Counted from the stretch's first letter, positions 23,501 to 35,071 are shown. The stretch is 64,000 bases of DNA from Wolfiporia cocos (GCA_029448655.1 JACCLO010000029.1:62001-126000), one strand, 5' to 3'. The notes: generated by a model not told the origin, from the letters alone. Translations and numbers: made by a program.

Positions 23501-26166
23501 ATGTCATCGGGTTTGAAACGTCCCAGTGACACCCCCATCATCACCACGCAAGAAGCCGCGTCCTCAATACAAAACTCTAAAGAGCTAGTCGAGGAGCAGC
23601 AAAAAGGTCAACCGCTTGATTGAACATGTAAAAAAAGAGATATTGCCGCTTCTGCAGGAGGAGGGTCTTGGTACAGTGGTGCTAAGCTCGCTATGAGTAT
23701 TATGGGACTTGTGGTCAGTGCAGCTTCTGCTCCTGGAGAGAAGAGTTGGGTGAAATGCAGTACTTGGAAGTACATATCAACATCCCAGAGATTACCCAGA
23801 TATGGCAAGTAGGCTTGCTATCTATTCCTGACGTCCTAGTCCCAAGCTGACATGCACTCAAAAGAGTTACAAACTGAATGATTTGAATACACAATATGCG
23901 AACCTTGCATTTTATTTCAGGGTACTGCTCAACTCCCTCCCTGCACCATCAAGAATTTGCCAAGACGGAAGTGTGGGCAGACGTACAAAGAACCCGCGCA
24001 GCCATCTTATGTAGCGTCCCGTGAAAAGAGCGGTGTGCCGATATGCACGCTCCACGATGTCTTTCGTCTTTTCCGAATTCGACTTGGCACAGACCTTTCT
24101 TCAGCCACCGATGACCCTATCGCGGTTGCCTCCATCCGTGCTGCCGCCTTATTGTGCAACGAGATGGGAAACCCGTTCGACGATGAGAACGCACGCACAG
24201 CGAAATTTAACGAATGTGTTCAAGGACTGCTCCCTAACTTTAGGCTCAACCACAAATTTTTTCCCAAACTCGACCGTGCCGTATGCAAACCGGATGCAAC
24301 GTTGTTCATGGACGAGGAGGAGATCTTCCCAGTTTGCCTGCGTGAGGACAAGCGTGAGGCGGGCGAAACTGACACAGACTAGACTGTGGGACTCACACTA
24401 TAACCTTATAGACGACTGTGAAGATGTTGCAGAAGGTTGGTGAGGAGGCTAGGGGCGCAAAGCAGAGATGGTATGTAAACTGTGCGAATGCAGAGAACAA
24501 ATCTAAGGCTTATCCGCAGTGATAGCCCTACTTATATACATGTTTGTTTGGTTACCGGTAAGGGAGCCAAACAGGAAGGTGGTCTGTGCGCAGACATAAC
24601 TATATGGTTAGAGTCGTAAACTACATAGACCATGTGCGCCGGTAAATGGCCGCACCAGTAAGATCGTTTGTTTGGACCGTAGGTCCATGTTGTGGAAGTG
24701 GCTGTAGCTACGTTAGTAAGCCATGCATGTGATTATTATATTCCGGGATCGGGATATGAGTAATCGTAAGGTCATTGGCATGTGATAACGAGCGGGCCGC
24801 TTATCCAATTGTACTGACATAGCCCGGTATCGGGATATGAGTAAGGCGCGTGACACCGGAGGTTAGTCCGCTGAGTCATTGACGCGTACAAGCGTGTTAT
24901 GTACGTGTTGTTATGACAAGTGGACGTATACCGCGTTGTGTACGTGTTGTTTGGTTGCGTGTACGTGTAGACGGGCGCTTAGCAGCGTAAATGTCTACAA
25001 GGTTGTAGAAATACCAGATAAATAGGTAAAAATACGGGAAAAATAGTGGCATGTCCCAAATCTGTGACAGAAACTGGCTATGACGTCTACATGCAAGTGG
25101 CGCACGACTACTCGATTGTGGTCAAAACTCTTCGATGTGCATGAAGGCGGGTGCACCAATGTTTCTCCCATGCTTGTTGGGTATGTACTTTGAACCAAAC
25201 ATACATGTTCTTGGGCGCCCTTATGATTATCACACAGGACCCCATCTGTCCATGCAGGGCGGTTTTTATGATGGAGAGGATTACATAGTGGAACCACTAA
25301 GTGCAATGTATTGTATGCTACCAGACGTCACCAAAGAGCGACAGAATCAGCTCGCACGGTTGCTGTATGCGCTCGCTAAAGGAGTAGAGGAGCTGAAGGA
25401 GTACGTTGCCCAACACAATAATGCCACTGTGGGATCAGGTTAATGTCGTCCTACAGGCTGGCTTCATCAACCGCTGAACCACCCTCATTCCCTTGTGGCA
25501 CCCCTCAAATCTACTCATCCTGCACGCTGTATGCCGACACCGCTGCCGACACCGCTGCCGACAAACCAAGCACTGGGACCCTCACATTCAAGAAGCCTCT
25601 TGTCGTCGATCTCAACAACCGAGTGCTGTTCACAGCAACGTTGTCGACGACCTCTGCACGGGAGAAGTTGCCGGAGCAGACACCTGTGGTTGTCAAGCTT
25701 GTCAGCGGTTCCTATGGCGAAGACATACATCGACTTCTGGCGAAGGAAGGCCTCGTGCCTACCCTCCATGGGTGTGTCTGCTTGGAAGGTGCTCCTGTTG
25801 CCTACATCATGGACCACTGGATGGGGATTGGAAGCGCTTACACGACCCTCTTACGTGATTAACCCCTCGTGCCGTAAGCTATACGGGAATCATTGGAGAA
25901 TGTTCCTGAAATTGCTCAAGAAAAAGGGGCTTCGGTACACGGCGACCTTAGGTCGAAGCAATATCATGGCGCGGATCGTTGACGAAGAAAAAAGCGGAGA
26001 TCAAGGTTTGTCGACTTTGATTGGGGCGGGCTAAAGCAGTCAGGTATTCTACCCTGCGATGCGCAACGAGTCCATCGGTTGGCCTGGTCGGCCCTGTGGT
26101 CCAATTGAAGCTGAGGATGACCGCGAACTGCTTGATTCGTGGTGGCCACGAGAAACCCATGTCTGA
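23501..26166 (+). pseudogene. Kinase-like gene relic interrupted by a solo LTR
   Basis: This appears to belong to the large Agaricomycete group of atypical kinases in which HGDLR replaces HRD and DFD replaces DFG. It starts MSSGLKRPSDTPIITTQEAA at 23501, then VNRLIEHVKKEILPLLQEE. An N-terminal domain follows (23957-24369: IRAAALLCNEMGNPFDDENARTAKFNE). The insert-interrupted segment YDVYMQVAHDYSIVVKTL continues at 25075. The kinase part runs VVVKLVSGSYGEDIHRLLAKEGLVPTLHGC...APVAYIMDHWMG, VHGDLR (about 25935), VDFDWGGLKQSG (about 26010) and YPAMRNESIGWPG to the stop near 26166. At least four frame changes occur, several in A runs. The LTR at 24370-25069 splits the gene precisely, with a 5-bp duplication. 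Confidence 0.6.
24370..25069 (-). mobile_element. Solo LTR, 700 bp, TSD gaaac
   Basis: On the minus strand it begins TGTCACAGATTTGGGACATG and ends ACTGTGGGACTC-type sequence followed by CTGTGTCA. The 5-bp target duplication gaaac is perfect (24365-24369 and 25070-25074). A TATA (minus tgtatataagta) lies near 24535 with a GGGCTATC...GATAAGCC inverted repeat after it. It interrupts the kinase-like gene and left no internal sequence, consistent with LTR-LTR recombination. Confidence 0.9.
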
Positions 26167-27446
26167 TCGTTGTTTCAAAGAATGCTTCACTCCTCCTTCT
26201 CTCGCTACATTTGTATGTAGTTTCCATTCTCGATGTGACTATACCAGCAATGCATACAACCAAAAATACTACGGCTGATCATGGTTTCGGTGATTTGCAA
26301 GCGATGCATTGTTGCGCGCTGGACACCATGCAGACAGTCTGAAGTCGCATACGGAGGCATCAGATCAGCCACAGCCCAGTTAAATTAAATCCAGACACTG
26401 GCGGTGGTCCGTGCTTTCCTTTTTTTGCATTAGACATGTATGACTCCCTTGCACCTGTTTTGAATTATGTACCTTTGTCGTGATTATATGGGCAGCAACA
26501 CTTGCAGATGTTCGATGGTGCAACAAGCTGCAAGGCCAGATTGTAATATTGCACATTGAAATCTGACGCCCTGGTGTGCTGCATCGAAAGGCGGTATTAC
26601 ACCTGGCTTGAGCTCCGAGCAGTCATATGATTGCAACTTGTGTATCTACGATGCAAATACCAATCTCGATCAATAGCCCAGCCCAGTGGTCAGGGTTATG
26701 GATTGCATGACCCCAGCTCACATGTCTCTAAGCATGGTTTTAACGGGTCACCTACAGTTGATGATTTCCTCCTCTATTGTCTGGATATGTTGGCTCTCTG
26801 ACGAATGTCTGAGAACGATTTGCATGTGGCTTCGCTCATTCTGCGGTTCCCATTCTTAATATACTTGGCTGTTGCAGATATGGTGACGTTGAAAATGGAC
26901 GGTCTCCCCCCAGGTCCTCGCCGTACCAGCATCTTAGCCAAAGCATAGTTGGGGGATATTGTGCTTCTCGAGGTAGGCATTGATCTTGATGTAGTGAACG
27001 ATTTCATTGATGCATTTGGTCTATATCACGTGCTGGTGTGGACCCAATACATATTCTCCAGCGCGTAATGCAATAACCATTGCACCCAAAAGGGCCACAA
27101 TGCCAACTCTGTTGGCATCGGTGGGTCTCAGTACTTAAGCTATTATGGCACATGGTCGGACATGCTCATGACAGTCTAGCAATACTGCTCCTGATAATGA
27201 GCGTTTGACTTGGTCCGCCACCCGTCCGCTCGGCCGACACATCCGTCGCACCAGAGTCCTCAACTGCCATGGAAGAGCTGTTCAGCGTCATCTCCGCGTG
27301 CGTGCCATGCAGTGTGAGACTCAACGTATAGTTGCATGCAGACCCTTTCCTCTTGCACCACGATGAGGAGGAGTACTGTTAGAATCCCCCCTGAGTCAGT
27401 GCCAATTCTCAGGCAGCAGGACACCAGTAGATCAGCAGCCCCTCCC
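26167..27446. other. Gene-poor spacer with weak minus-strand coding traces
   Basis: AT-richer sequence. A few minus-strand frames (for example around 26774-27007) look faintly coding but show no motif. The right edge is the integration site of Gypsy-B (target ctccc). The sequence beyond the element at 36852 continues this locus. Confidence 0.4.
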
Positions 27447-28153
27447 TGTTACGGGTCGAACACCCGTTCGTATATTCGAGTCGCGAATATAGATCGTTCT
27501 TCTGCACGTGGGCGTATAGCCGTATGCAAGGCAAATGCTCGTTAGATGCCTTTCAAGTCCTAGGTGAAGTTCCTAGGAGATCGGATAATATCCAATACGC
27601 GTTAGAGGATATAATCTGTTCAGGTGCGAGTCGAATAGAATATAAGACTCGCCTAAGTCCGAGAAGTCAGTGTGCACTTTGAGGACTTAGTCGTTTGGTT
27701 GCTCGAGTGAGAAATACTGAGGTAGTTTCCTACGTTTGAGAACAAGTATAAGACTTCTTGTTTATACAACAAGGTCGAGCTGAAGAGCCTTGACAATAAG
27801 TACATGAGCTTTTATACTACGCGGGTTTTAGGGGTCAAGTCCATCCAGATGCCACCGCTACTAATCTACGCTATAGTATCAACGTTTGATAAGTATGTAG
27901 TGATGTATCCGAAACGATAGATAGGGATGATGGTGGTTGAACACCATCTATAAGCTAATAAACGATGAATGTGAAACGGCTGGCAGAGTGGATCTGCCAA
28001 AGGTGAAACGCGCCCTACATGCTAATACAACTGGGATGCGCCAGTAGAGTCACGAGTTAGCCAGGGGGTTGGTTGGCGCAACAAGTCCCTGTATCGTATT
28101 CGCCCGGTGGTGAGTTCTGTCGATATTTCCGAAAAATTAAAATAACCGTAACA
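27447..28153 (-). repeat. Gypsy-B 3' LTR
   Basis: 707-bp copy of the LTR at 36144-36851, with the same terminal tgttacgg/ccgtaaca. It is preceded on the minus strand by a purine-rich AGGAGGGGCTGA (28154-28165), the likely second-strand primer. Confidence 0.92.
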
Positions 28154-28165
28154 TCAGCCCCTCCT
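28154..28165 (-). other. Gypsy-B polypurine tract
   Basis: Minus-strand AGGAGGGGCTGA directly abuts the 3' LTR, the position of the plus-strand primer in LTR retroelements. Confidence 0.6.
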
Positions 28166-28296
28166 AGGCATTCGTCGGCTCGACGAATTTTCCAAGTTCC
28201 TCTCTCAGAGTGCCTCGGCGTCCTGTTCATTGTAGAGTCGCCGTTCCGCTGAGGGACGGGGTCGTAGGAGTTAGCCATACGAAGTGTTGGCGGCAT

Positions 28297-29190
28297 TCAT
28301 TCTGTCAATGACCTGGTGATGAGCCCACAAGCTCTGCAAATATCGTCGGGGCATGCGAGGATCCAGTGGCTAGCGGATCCGCACTGCCGACAGGGTTGTT
28401 CAGGCGAGGGCCCTGCTGGTACCCGGTAGGAAAAGGATATCTCTGAGATATTCGTTTGTGTCGGTATCTCCATGAGTGAGCGGCGCGGTGGAGGTTCGTT
28501 TTGCGCCCATGTGGGTAAGGAGGCGGTGTCTCGTTTCGTGCTCCCTCGCACCTCGCTCGAACTCCTCGCGGGTAATGCTCTGCACCGATGGAGATCGTTC
28601 GAATAGGCGGCGTGCTATTCGCTCTTCGCTGTCGTTCTGGGGTAGCCCTAGGGCTCGTCGGGCGTTGCAGGTGGTTCACGTCTCCCGTTGCCTCCCATAC
28701 CAGGAATACGTGGCGTCGGGTCTCTAACTCCTGTTCGGCGGGCTCTCTGAGTCTTGGTAGGCAGTGGAAATAATACTCTATCGCCCCCTCCATAAAATCA
28801 AACGGCCCTTGCAACTCGGCGTCGTCGTCGGGGGTGGAAAAAGCAGGCGGGTCGTGGTGTGTATTTCGGGTCGACCGGGAGTAACGTGCTCGCGATCCTC
28901 GAAGTCGTTGAGCGCGTGTCGTAAGTCTGGCCTGTCGTGGTGGCGGCCAGTCTGTCGATAAGTCTGTCGGTGAGTAACTCGAGTTCCCTCTCTCTGTGCT
29001 CGGATCTGCCCCTCCATTCGGACGAGGTCCTCGGTGATGTTCTGGTACGAGCTGTATATGTGGGTGAGGTCCTGCACGATGTCGAAGAGGGCCGACCAGC
29101 CATCGGCTCGGCCAGCAAAGGGTCCCTCGGCCCTGTACCAGAGGAGGGCGTGTCTGATCTGTAGGTGTTGGGGGGAATACCTCCTTGGCG
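28297..29190 (-). pseudogene. Gypsy-B extra 3' ORF with CCHC zinc knuckle
   Basis: Downstream of the chromodomain a separate reading starts MPPRRYSPQHLQIRHALLWY and continues through a predicted helical stretch (WSALFDIVQDLTHIYSSYQNITEDLVRMEGQIRAQREG). After two frame changes it ends in a CX2CX4HX4C knuckle, CRQCGSASHWILAC, near 28390, followed by CRACG. The first frame is open over 28778-29383 and the others cover 28305-28814 and 28297-28551. Position and knuckle suggest a nucleic-acid-binding accessory protein. It is not the gag knuckle, which lies 5 kb upstream (33.5 kb). Function unknown; original length uncertain because of the shifts. Confidence 0.55.
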
Positions 29191-29199
29191 GCATACCTC

Positions 29200-30039
29200 T
29201 CAGTCGTCCTTCTCTGTGACCTGCATCGCTGTAGGGGGTTGTGGTGCGGCGAGGGAGTTGGTGGCGAGTCGTTGACATATTATTACTGTTCGGTTTTCGA
29301 GTGTCGGGGTTGTCCTGACTCGCGTCCTGTGGTAGTCTTTTATCAGCTCCCTGGAATGTTCCAAGTTCCTCTCGTCTTCCCATGAGTTGTCAGCCGTGGC
29401 ATAGCCTTTCCACTTGACGAGGTATTGGTGCTTCTTTCCTCGCCATCTGTCAGCGACGATGGCTTTGACTTCGTATTCTTCTTGTCCCTTGATGATATCG
29501 GGTGGCGGCCGTAGGTAATTGGGTCCGTGCACCCTCGTTTCTTTGAATGGTTTCAGTAAGGGAGTGTGGAACACCGGATGAATTTTCCAGCTCGCCGGTA
29601 ATTGCAACCGGTATGTCGTGGGTCCCATCTTTTCTGTGATGGTGAAGGGTCCTTCTCTTTTCGGTGCCAGTTTGTTAGATTCGTAGGGGATAGTTAGGTT
29701 CTTTGCGTCGAGCCAAACTTTGTCCCCTTTCTCAAGCTTCGGCAGTTCTTGGATAAAACGTCCTGCCATCCTTTTCTGGGCTAGTTCGTGCATGATGGTT
29801 GCCATCTTTCGCGCCTCCCTGGTCTTCTTGATCCTGTCGACTGCTGCTGGGACGTTCCCTATTCTGTCGTAGTCTGGGAATCCCCTGGGGATGTATCCTA
29901 AGATTATTTCAAGTGGTGCGGGCCGGTTTTTGGTCCGTCTGGTGTTGTGTGCGAATTCGACGTCGGGTAGCCATTGTACCCATTGAAACGGGTCGTTCAT
30001 GCAATAGATACGGAGATACACCTCGATTTGTTGGTTCAT
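29200..30039 (-). pseudogene. Gypsy-B integrase C-terminus and chromodomain
   Basis: Open for 279 residues after the TGA at 30040-30042. It includes the integrase end (WVQWLPDVEFAHNTRRTKNRPAPLEIILGY), the GPY/F-type module (KLAPKREGPFTITEKMGPTTYRLQLP, HPVFHTPLLKPF) and a chromodomain (EYEVKAIVADRWRGKKHQYLVKWKGY...NSWEDERNL) at about 29.35-29.48 kb. Chromodomains on integrases steer insertion to modified histones, typically heterochromatin. The reading is intact apart from the upstream stop. Confidence 0.85.
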
Positions 30040-31323
30040 TCATTCCATTTGTCCGTCTGTCTGTGGGTGGTATGCCGTACTCATTGCCGATTCTGTCCCC
30101 TGGAGTTTGCACAATTCTCTGAAGAGTTTCGATGCGAACTGTGGCCCTCTGTCTGAGATGATTTTCCGGGGGATGCCATATTGCGAGTATATTTTCCGGT
30201 GGAATATGTCTGCTGCCCCCTCGCTCGTAATCGTCTTGTCGCATGGGGTCAGGGAAATTGCCTTAGAAAGGCCATGATCGACGATTACCATCATTGAATC
30301 AAACCTCCCGACTTTCGGCAGGTCGGTGACGAAATCGACCGAACATTGAGAGAAGGGAAGGGCATCTTCTCGTGTCGGTATCGGTTGTAAGGGGGGTTTC
30401 ATCGGACTCCGATCAGGTTTCATTTGTTGACAGATGGCGCAGCCTCTGACGTATTTTGCTATGGCTGTTCCCATGTCAGGCCACCAAAAATGAGCCCTAA
30501 CTTTTAATGTTGTTCCCCAGATCCCAGGGTGTCCGGCAGGGATCGAATCGTGATATTTCGAGATGATGTCCCGTCGGAGGTCCTCGTCTCTTGGCACGTA
30601 CATCCTATCCTTGTAGAGCAATATCCCCTCTGTCTCCTGCCAGTCATCTGCCTTGGTCCCCGAGGGGAATTTGCCTTTATTGTTTAGTGCGCGGAGAGCC
30701 TGTTCCGCAGATTGATCTCGATCTCTGGCATCTTTGATTCGATCAATGATCTGGATCTGGATCGCTTGTATGACCAGCTCATCTGGGATCATAGTAATTC
30801 CCTCGTTGTCCCCTTCGCTTTCGTCGAGGTGGTACAATCTAGAGAGCATGTCAGCCATGACCAGCTTTCTTCCAGGGACGTGCTGTAATTTTAGATCAAA
30901 CTGGGAGAGGAATAGATGCCATCTCACTTGTCGTCGGTTTAGACGCTGTGGGCTTCTCCAATACGTCAGGTTCTGATGATCACTTTGGATCAAGATCCGA
31001 TGCGGTGCTCCTTCGAATAGGTGCCGCCATTCTTCTAATGCTCGGAGTAGTTCGCGATCGTAGATTCCGTAGTTCCGTTCTGTTGGTGTTAGGGACTGTG
31101 AGAGATATCCCACTGGTCGTTCATGCCCTGTTTCATCTGTCTGTTTTAGTACCGCTCCTGTAGCGTACTGGGATGCATCGGTTTCGAGGATGAAGGGTTT
31201 TTCCTTGTCCGGCATCTCTAATGCAGGTGCCGTTGTAAATGCCTTCTTCATGAAATCGAACACCCTTTGTTCTTTGTCTGTCCATTGAAAATCTGTCCCT
31301 GTGACCGTTTTTGTGAGGTCCAC
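30040..31323 (-). pseudogene. Gypsy-B RNase H and integrase core
   Basis: A 427-residue open frame ending in TGA at 30040-30042. RNase H starts at FILETDASQYATGAVL, with its first catalytic Asp intact. The connection is RILIQSDHQNLTYW and LNRRQVRWHLFLSQF. The integrase HHCC is YHDSIPAGHPG...CAICQQMK, and the catalytic residues are SVDFVTDLP, SDRGPQFASKLF and QTDGQME (D, D, E all present). The stop replaces Arg right after the catalytic Glu (QME-stop-MNQ) and fits CGA to TGA. A frameshift upstream, near 31330, separates this from the thumb region FLGFANFYRKFIDHYS. Confidence 0.88.
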
Positions 31324-32296
31324 CAGGGTTGTGCGTGCGTCGAGTAGTGATCAATGAATTTTCGGTAGAAGTTCGCAAATCCGAGGAAAGATCTGACTTC
31401 TTTGAGATTCCTGGGAATTGGCCATTCTTTAATTCCCCGAAGCTTCACTGGGTCCATCTGAATACTTCCTGGGGTGATAACTAGGCCCAGAAATTCAATC
31501 CTGTCGACGCCGAATGCGCATTTTTTTGGGTTTCACGAAGAGGTGGTTGTCTACCAGCCTCTGAAGGATTCGTCGTTCCCATTCCTTGTGCGTTTTTCTC
31601 GTTTGTTGAGAAAATGAGGATGTCGTCCATGTAGACAAGCACCCATCCTTCGAGGATTTCTTCCTTCAAGATTTCATTCATCATTGCTTGGAAGGTCCCT
31701 GGTGCATTGCACAGTCCGAAGAACATGACCGTGGGTTCGTATAGCCCTCGGTTTGTTTTGAAGGCTGCCTTCCATTCGTCTCCTGCCTTGATTCGTACGT
31801 TATTGTACCCCGCCCTTAGGTCCATTTTTGTGAATATTTTCGCTCCTTTTAACTTTTCTAGGAGTTCTGATATGAGCGGGAGGGGATAGACATTTTTTAT
31901 CGTCCATTCGTTCAGGTATCAATAGTCTTGACACGGCCATAGGCCATTGTCTTTCTTCAGGACGAAAAAGAAGGGTGATGCCATTGGGAATTTCGAAGGG
32001 ACTATGAATCCCTTGGCCAAGTTTTCTTTTAGAAATTCATCCATCACTTTCTGCTCTTTTGGCGACAGTGCATAGACCTTACAGTCTTTTGGCACGAAGT
32101 CGGGTTTTAGCTCAATCGCGTGGTCCCATGGTCTTGAAGGGGGGAACGCTGTTGCGGCTTCCTTACTGAAAACCTTGGCAAAGTCCAACAGGTGTTTTGG
32201 GACCATTTCCTCGATCATTTTTTCTGGCTCTGGGGTTTTCTGTGTGGGTTCTTGGGACTTTGTTAGTGGATTTCGTACAGCGTTGATGATCTGCAT
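31248..32296 (-). pseudogene. Gypsy-B reverse transcriptase
   Basis: Three frames together give a Ty3-type [14 protein letters not shown]...[30 protein letters not shown] (31919-32296), [15 protein letters not shown]...[27 protein letters not shown], the catalytic YMDD in [11 protein letters not shown] (about 31625), and MDPVKLRGIKEWPIP...FLGFANFYRKF (31248-31457). A TGA at 31919-31921 replaces Arg in the DYRYLNEWT context (CGA to TGA). A frameshift follows STN-EK after YMDD. RT copies the element RNA into cDNA. This copy cannot make a complete polyprotein. Confidence 0.88.
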
Positions 32297-32426
32297 TTTT
32301 GTCCGGAATTTCCTTCATGCTTCCCCTTTTGATCCTATAATTTTTGGGGTATCCTTCGCGAAGCGTCGAATTGCTTCATATTCCTCGGGAGTATAGAGTC
32401 GTTGGGCTGTTTCTTCTGGCTGATCT

Positions 32427-32885
32427 GTAGATCCAAAGCCTTTTTCTCCCCGTTCTGTTTCGTCCAGGTCTTTGACTTCTACAATATCGGGGGTTAGGTG
32501 TCGTTCGAATATTATCTGGGCTATCCGCATGCCCGGGATAATCCTGTGTGCTTTATCTGAATAGTTGAAGATGATAGCTCCAACGTCTCCTCGGTAGTCT
32601 GAGTCTATGACTCCAGCCTGTACTACCAATCCATGTTTGAGGGTGTTGCCTGATCGTCCGGCCAACCTCCCGTATGATCCCTTCGGGATCTTCATCTTTA
32701 CTCCTGTGGAGACAAGTTTCCATCCTCCTGCGGGGATCTCTGGTTTCTTCTGCGGCATAAAGATCGTACCCTGCGGCTTCTTGGGTTCCTCGCATTGGAA
32801 CCTTTCCCCCTGGGGCAACCACCATTTCCACCGTATCCATTCGGATCGTGATTTCCGGTTTTCTTTCTTCTGCCCCAAGTACCAA
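32427..32885 (-). pseudogene. Gypsy-B dUTPase domain, between protease and RT
   Basis: The five dUTPase motifs appear in order. Motif 1 is EAAGYDLYAAEE (32751-32780), motif 2 GRLAGRSGNTLKHGL, motif 3 GVIDSDYRGDVGAII, motif 4 PGMRIAQIIFE, and motif 5 GEKGFGSTD (about 32427-32450). dUTPase hydrolyses dUTP and limits uracil in the cDNA. Motif 3 keeps its Asp and Tyr. Motif 1 is in another frame from 2-5, with one shift near 32725. It lies in the polyprotein just after the protease and before RT, unlike the Gypsy-A copy at 55 kb. dUTPase-bearing Ty3/Gypsy elements are known from basidiomycetes. Confidence 0.85.
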
Positions 32886-32892
32886 TCGTACA

Positions 32893-33222
32893 TCAACTGT
32901 TTGGTCCTTTCCAGTCGATTGCGGGATTTTCGTCTTTCAGCCACCCATACCCTAGAATCATATTTTCTGTGCCGATTGATCCTACCAGGAATTGAACTTT
33001 TCGTGTTTTCTGGGTTTTCGGATATCGTAGTATTATGGTGGCTTCTCGGTCTATTCGACCTGTCTTTGTTTTCTGTTCCCGTCGAACGTTTTTGACGATA
33101 ATCGGGTTCTTTAGGGGTTGAGTAGGTACTCCGTACTTCTCCACCACTCTGCTGTGGATCAGGTTTGACATTGCTCCTGAGTTGATTAGTGCATTGCACT
33201 TCACGGGTTTTGCCAGCGCCAT
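32893..33222 (-). pseudogene. Gypsy-B aspartic protease, active site mutated
   Basis: Reads CNALINSGAMSNLIHSRVVEKYG...GTENMILGYGWLKDENPAIDWK, a retropepsin-like protease. The active-site triad position reads NSG instead of DSG (AAC for GAC at about 33183-33191, a CpG-to-CpA change on the sense strand), so the protease should be inactive. The flap and ILGxxWL motifs are intact. It is upstream of dUTPase in the same polyprotein. Confidence 0.85.
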
Positions 33223-33311
33223 GATTACCGGAATGAAGAGGGATCGATTCTTCTCGAACTAGGTAATTACATGTGCTGCTTTCTCGGAGGGCAAGACCGT
33301 GGGCTTCCCTC

Positions 33312-34149
33312 CTAGGCAAAATCCTGCTCTTCTACGAGCTGTGCTAGGAGCTCCAGGTTCTTGGCTTTCAAGGCCCTGATTGCCATAACCGCCCTGTTTG
33401 CGGTGACATATTCTGTCTCCTCCTCGGAGACTTCCTCGATCCGGGCTTCCTGTTCAGTTTCTTCTTCCTCGGTTTTTCGAGTGGTTCGTCTGGGACGCGC
33501 TGTCTTCTTTGGTTTCTTTGGGCAGTCTGTAGACATATGCCCCGGCTGGTGACAAGTGAAACACTTGCCCTTCTTGATGTGATCGTCTCTCTCCTGGGTG
33601 GTCATTCGATCTACATCCATTGCGTTCGGATCTTTTGGTGCGGCTGTCTGCGGAGCACTAGTGCGTCCGTTAGTTCTGGTTCGAGGCTTGCCAAGCCTTT
33701 TTCTTGACAAACGGTTTATTGCCAGTTTCAAGAATATCTTGTACGTAGTTTTCAGTAGTACGAGGCAGCGGACTGCCATTCGTCAATGGTTGCTGGTAGC
33801 GGCCGAACACCGATGATGTATCGGGTCGTGTGTTCCGGTAACCCTTTCTCGAAGAGGGTTATGAGCTAGCGCATTTCCGTCTGCGCTGTATCGATCGTAC
33901 TGGGCCTTCCCGGCCAAGTTATTGAACTTCGGTGATATAATCATCGATGTCCTTTCTAGTCCTGAGCGTACGTCCAGGATTTTCTTCCGTGCCTTCTGTA
34001 CCTCTTCGATGGCTCCGAAAGGCTTTCTGGAAGTCTGCATCAAACTGTGCAAGACTATGGCGGGAAGAATCGTTTCGTCATGGGGGTTCGTGTAGACCCA
34101 GGTGATAATTTTGTTTCCATGGCCCTGTTTTCCCCTTGTTCGAAATATA
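33312..34149 (-). pseudogene. Gypsy-B gag C-terminal half with zinc knuckle
   Basis: After the TRIM insertion gag resumes (FEQGENRAMETKLSPG, then FQKAFGAIEEVQKARKKILDVRSGLERT...NNLAGKAQYDRY). It ends with KGKCFTCHQPGHMSTDCPKK, a CX2CX4HX4C knuckle at about 33550, that would bind the genomic RNA. An acidic tail EEEETEQEARIEEVSEEETEYVTANRAVMAI follows. Several frame changes break the reading near 33.78 and 33.9 kb. Confidence 0.75.
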
Positions 34150-35066
34150 TATCACAAGACGCGCTGCGGACCCAATGCAACGTGCTTATGAGTGGCATAA
34201 TAGCCACTCCCCCAAAAGGGCTACGATAACAGCTCATGCTGCTATCGAGGGTCCAGCTATATCTGCAGTTCATATTCCCACGCTCGGCGCCTATTAGACA
34301 CTCTATGGTGTAGGCCATGTATGCCGGCGCCACGTACGGGTAATGTACCCTAGTTATTGCTCCGTAACGTCTATGATATTATGCTTTCGCATTATCTGTG
34401 ACATTACCCCCACTTCAAGGATTAACCGTCTCTGGTTAAGGAGATAACTTAGGCTGCATCAAGCCGCCCCCGGTACTAAGTATCACTTCTACTATGCTTT
34501 GTCATTGTGCCTGGTGAAGGGTACCCCCAATCCCTTATACCATTGGCTTATGACGTGTGTGCCAACCTCTTGAAGGCCCGACTTACACCCTGGATTTTGG
34601 GTGCGGGTTAAGGCTATTTAATAGTAGTTTTTACCACGCAAGCTTTGACCAATCTTATCCCTGATACCGTACGGTTATAGAGGGGCCCCATGATACCGGG
34701 GGTCACGTGGTGGGTACTTTTCCCTCAGCCGCCAGTGGTTCGGAAGCGCCCCAGGCAGTGGAAATATTTGCCACCACCCAGGTCGAAACCGGCGACCGGG
34801 TGAGCTGTTATTATATCACAAGACGCGCTGCGGACCCAATGCAACGTGCTTATGAGTGGCTAATAGCCACTCCCCCAAAAGGGCTACGATAACAGCTCAT
34901 GCTGCTATCGAGGGTCCAGCTATATCTGCAGTTCATATTCCCACGCTCGGCGCCTATTAGACACTCTATGGTGTAGGCCATGTATGCCGGCGCCACGTAC
35001 GGGTAATGTACCCTAGTTATTGCTCCGTAACGTCTATGATATTATGCTTTCGCATTATCTGTGACA
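34150..35066 (-). mobile_element. TRIM-1: miniature LTR element in Gypsy-B gag
   Basis: 917 bp with direct LTRs of 254 bp (34150-34403) and 253 bp (34814-35066). They differ, as far as I compared, by one deleted base near 34860. The internal region is 410 bp and non-coding. It is flanked by a perfect TSD atata (34145-34149, 35067-35071). On the minus strand it starts TGTCACAGATAATGCG and ends CTTGTGATA. The PPT is minus-strand AAGTGGGGGTAA next to the left LTR. The PBS is tgagctgttat at 34801-34811. No protein is encoded, so it must be moved by another element. Confidence 0.92.
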
Positions 35067-35071
35067 ATATA

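Noticed and set aside
25540..25565. Short ccgacaccgctg tandem as a CRISPR or satellite
   Set aside because: Only two units within a coding relic; trivial local duplication.
35042..35071. C-terminal residues of the 355-residue gag ORF (VTDNAKA)
   Set aside because: They are encoded by the TRIM LTR and target duplication, not by gag.
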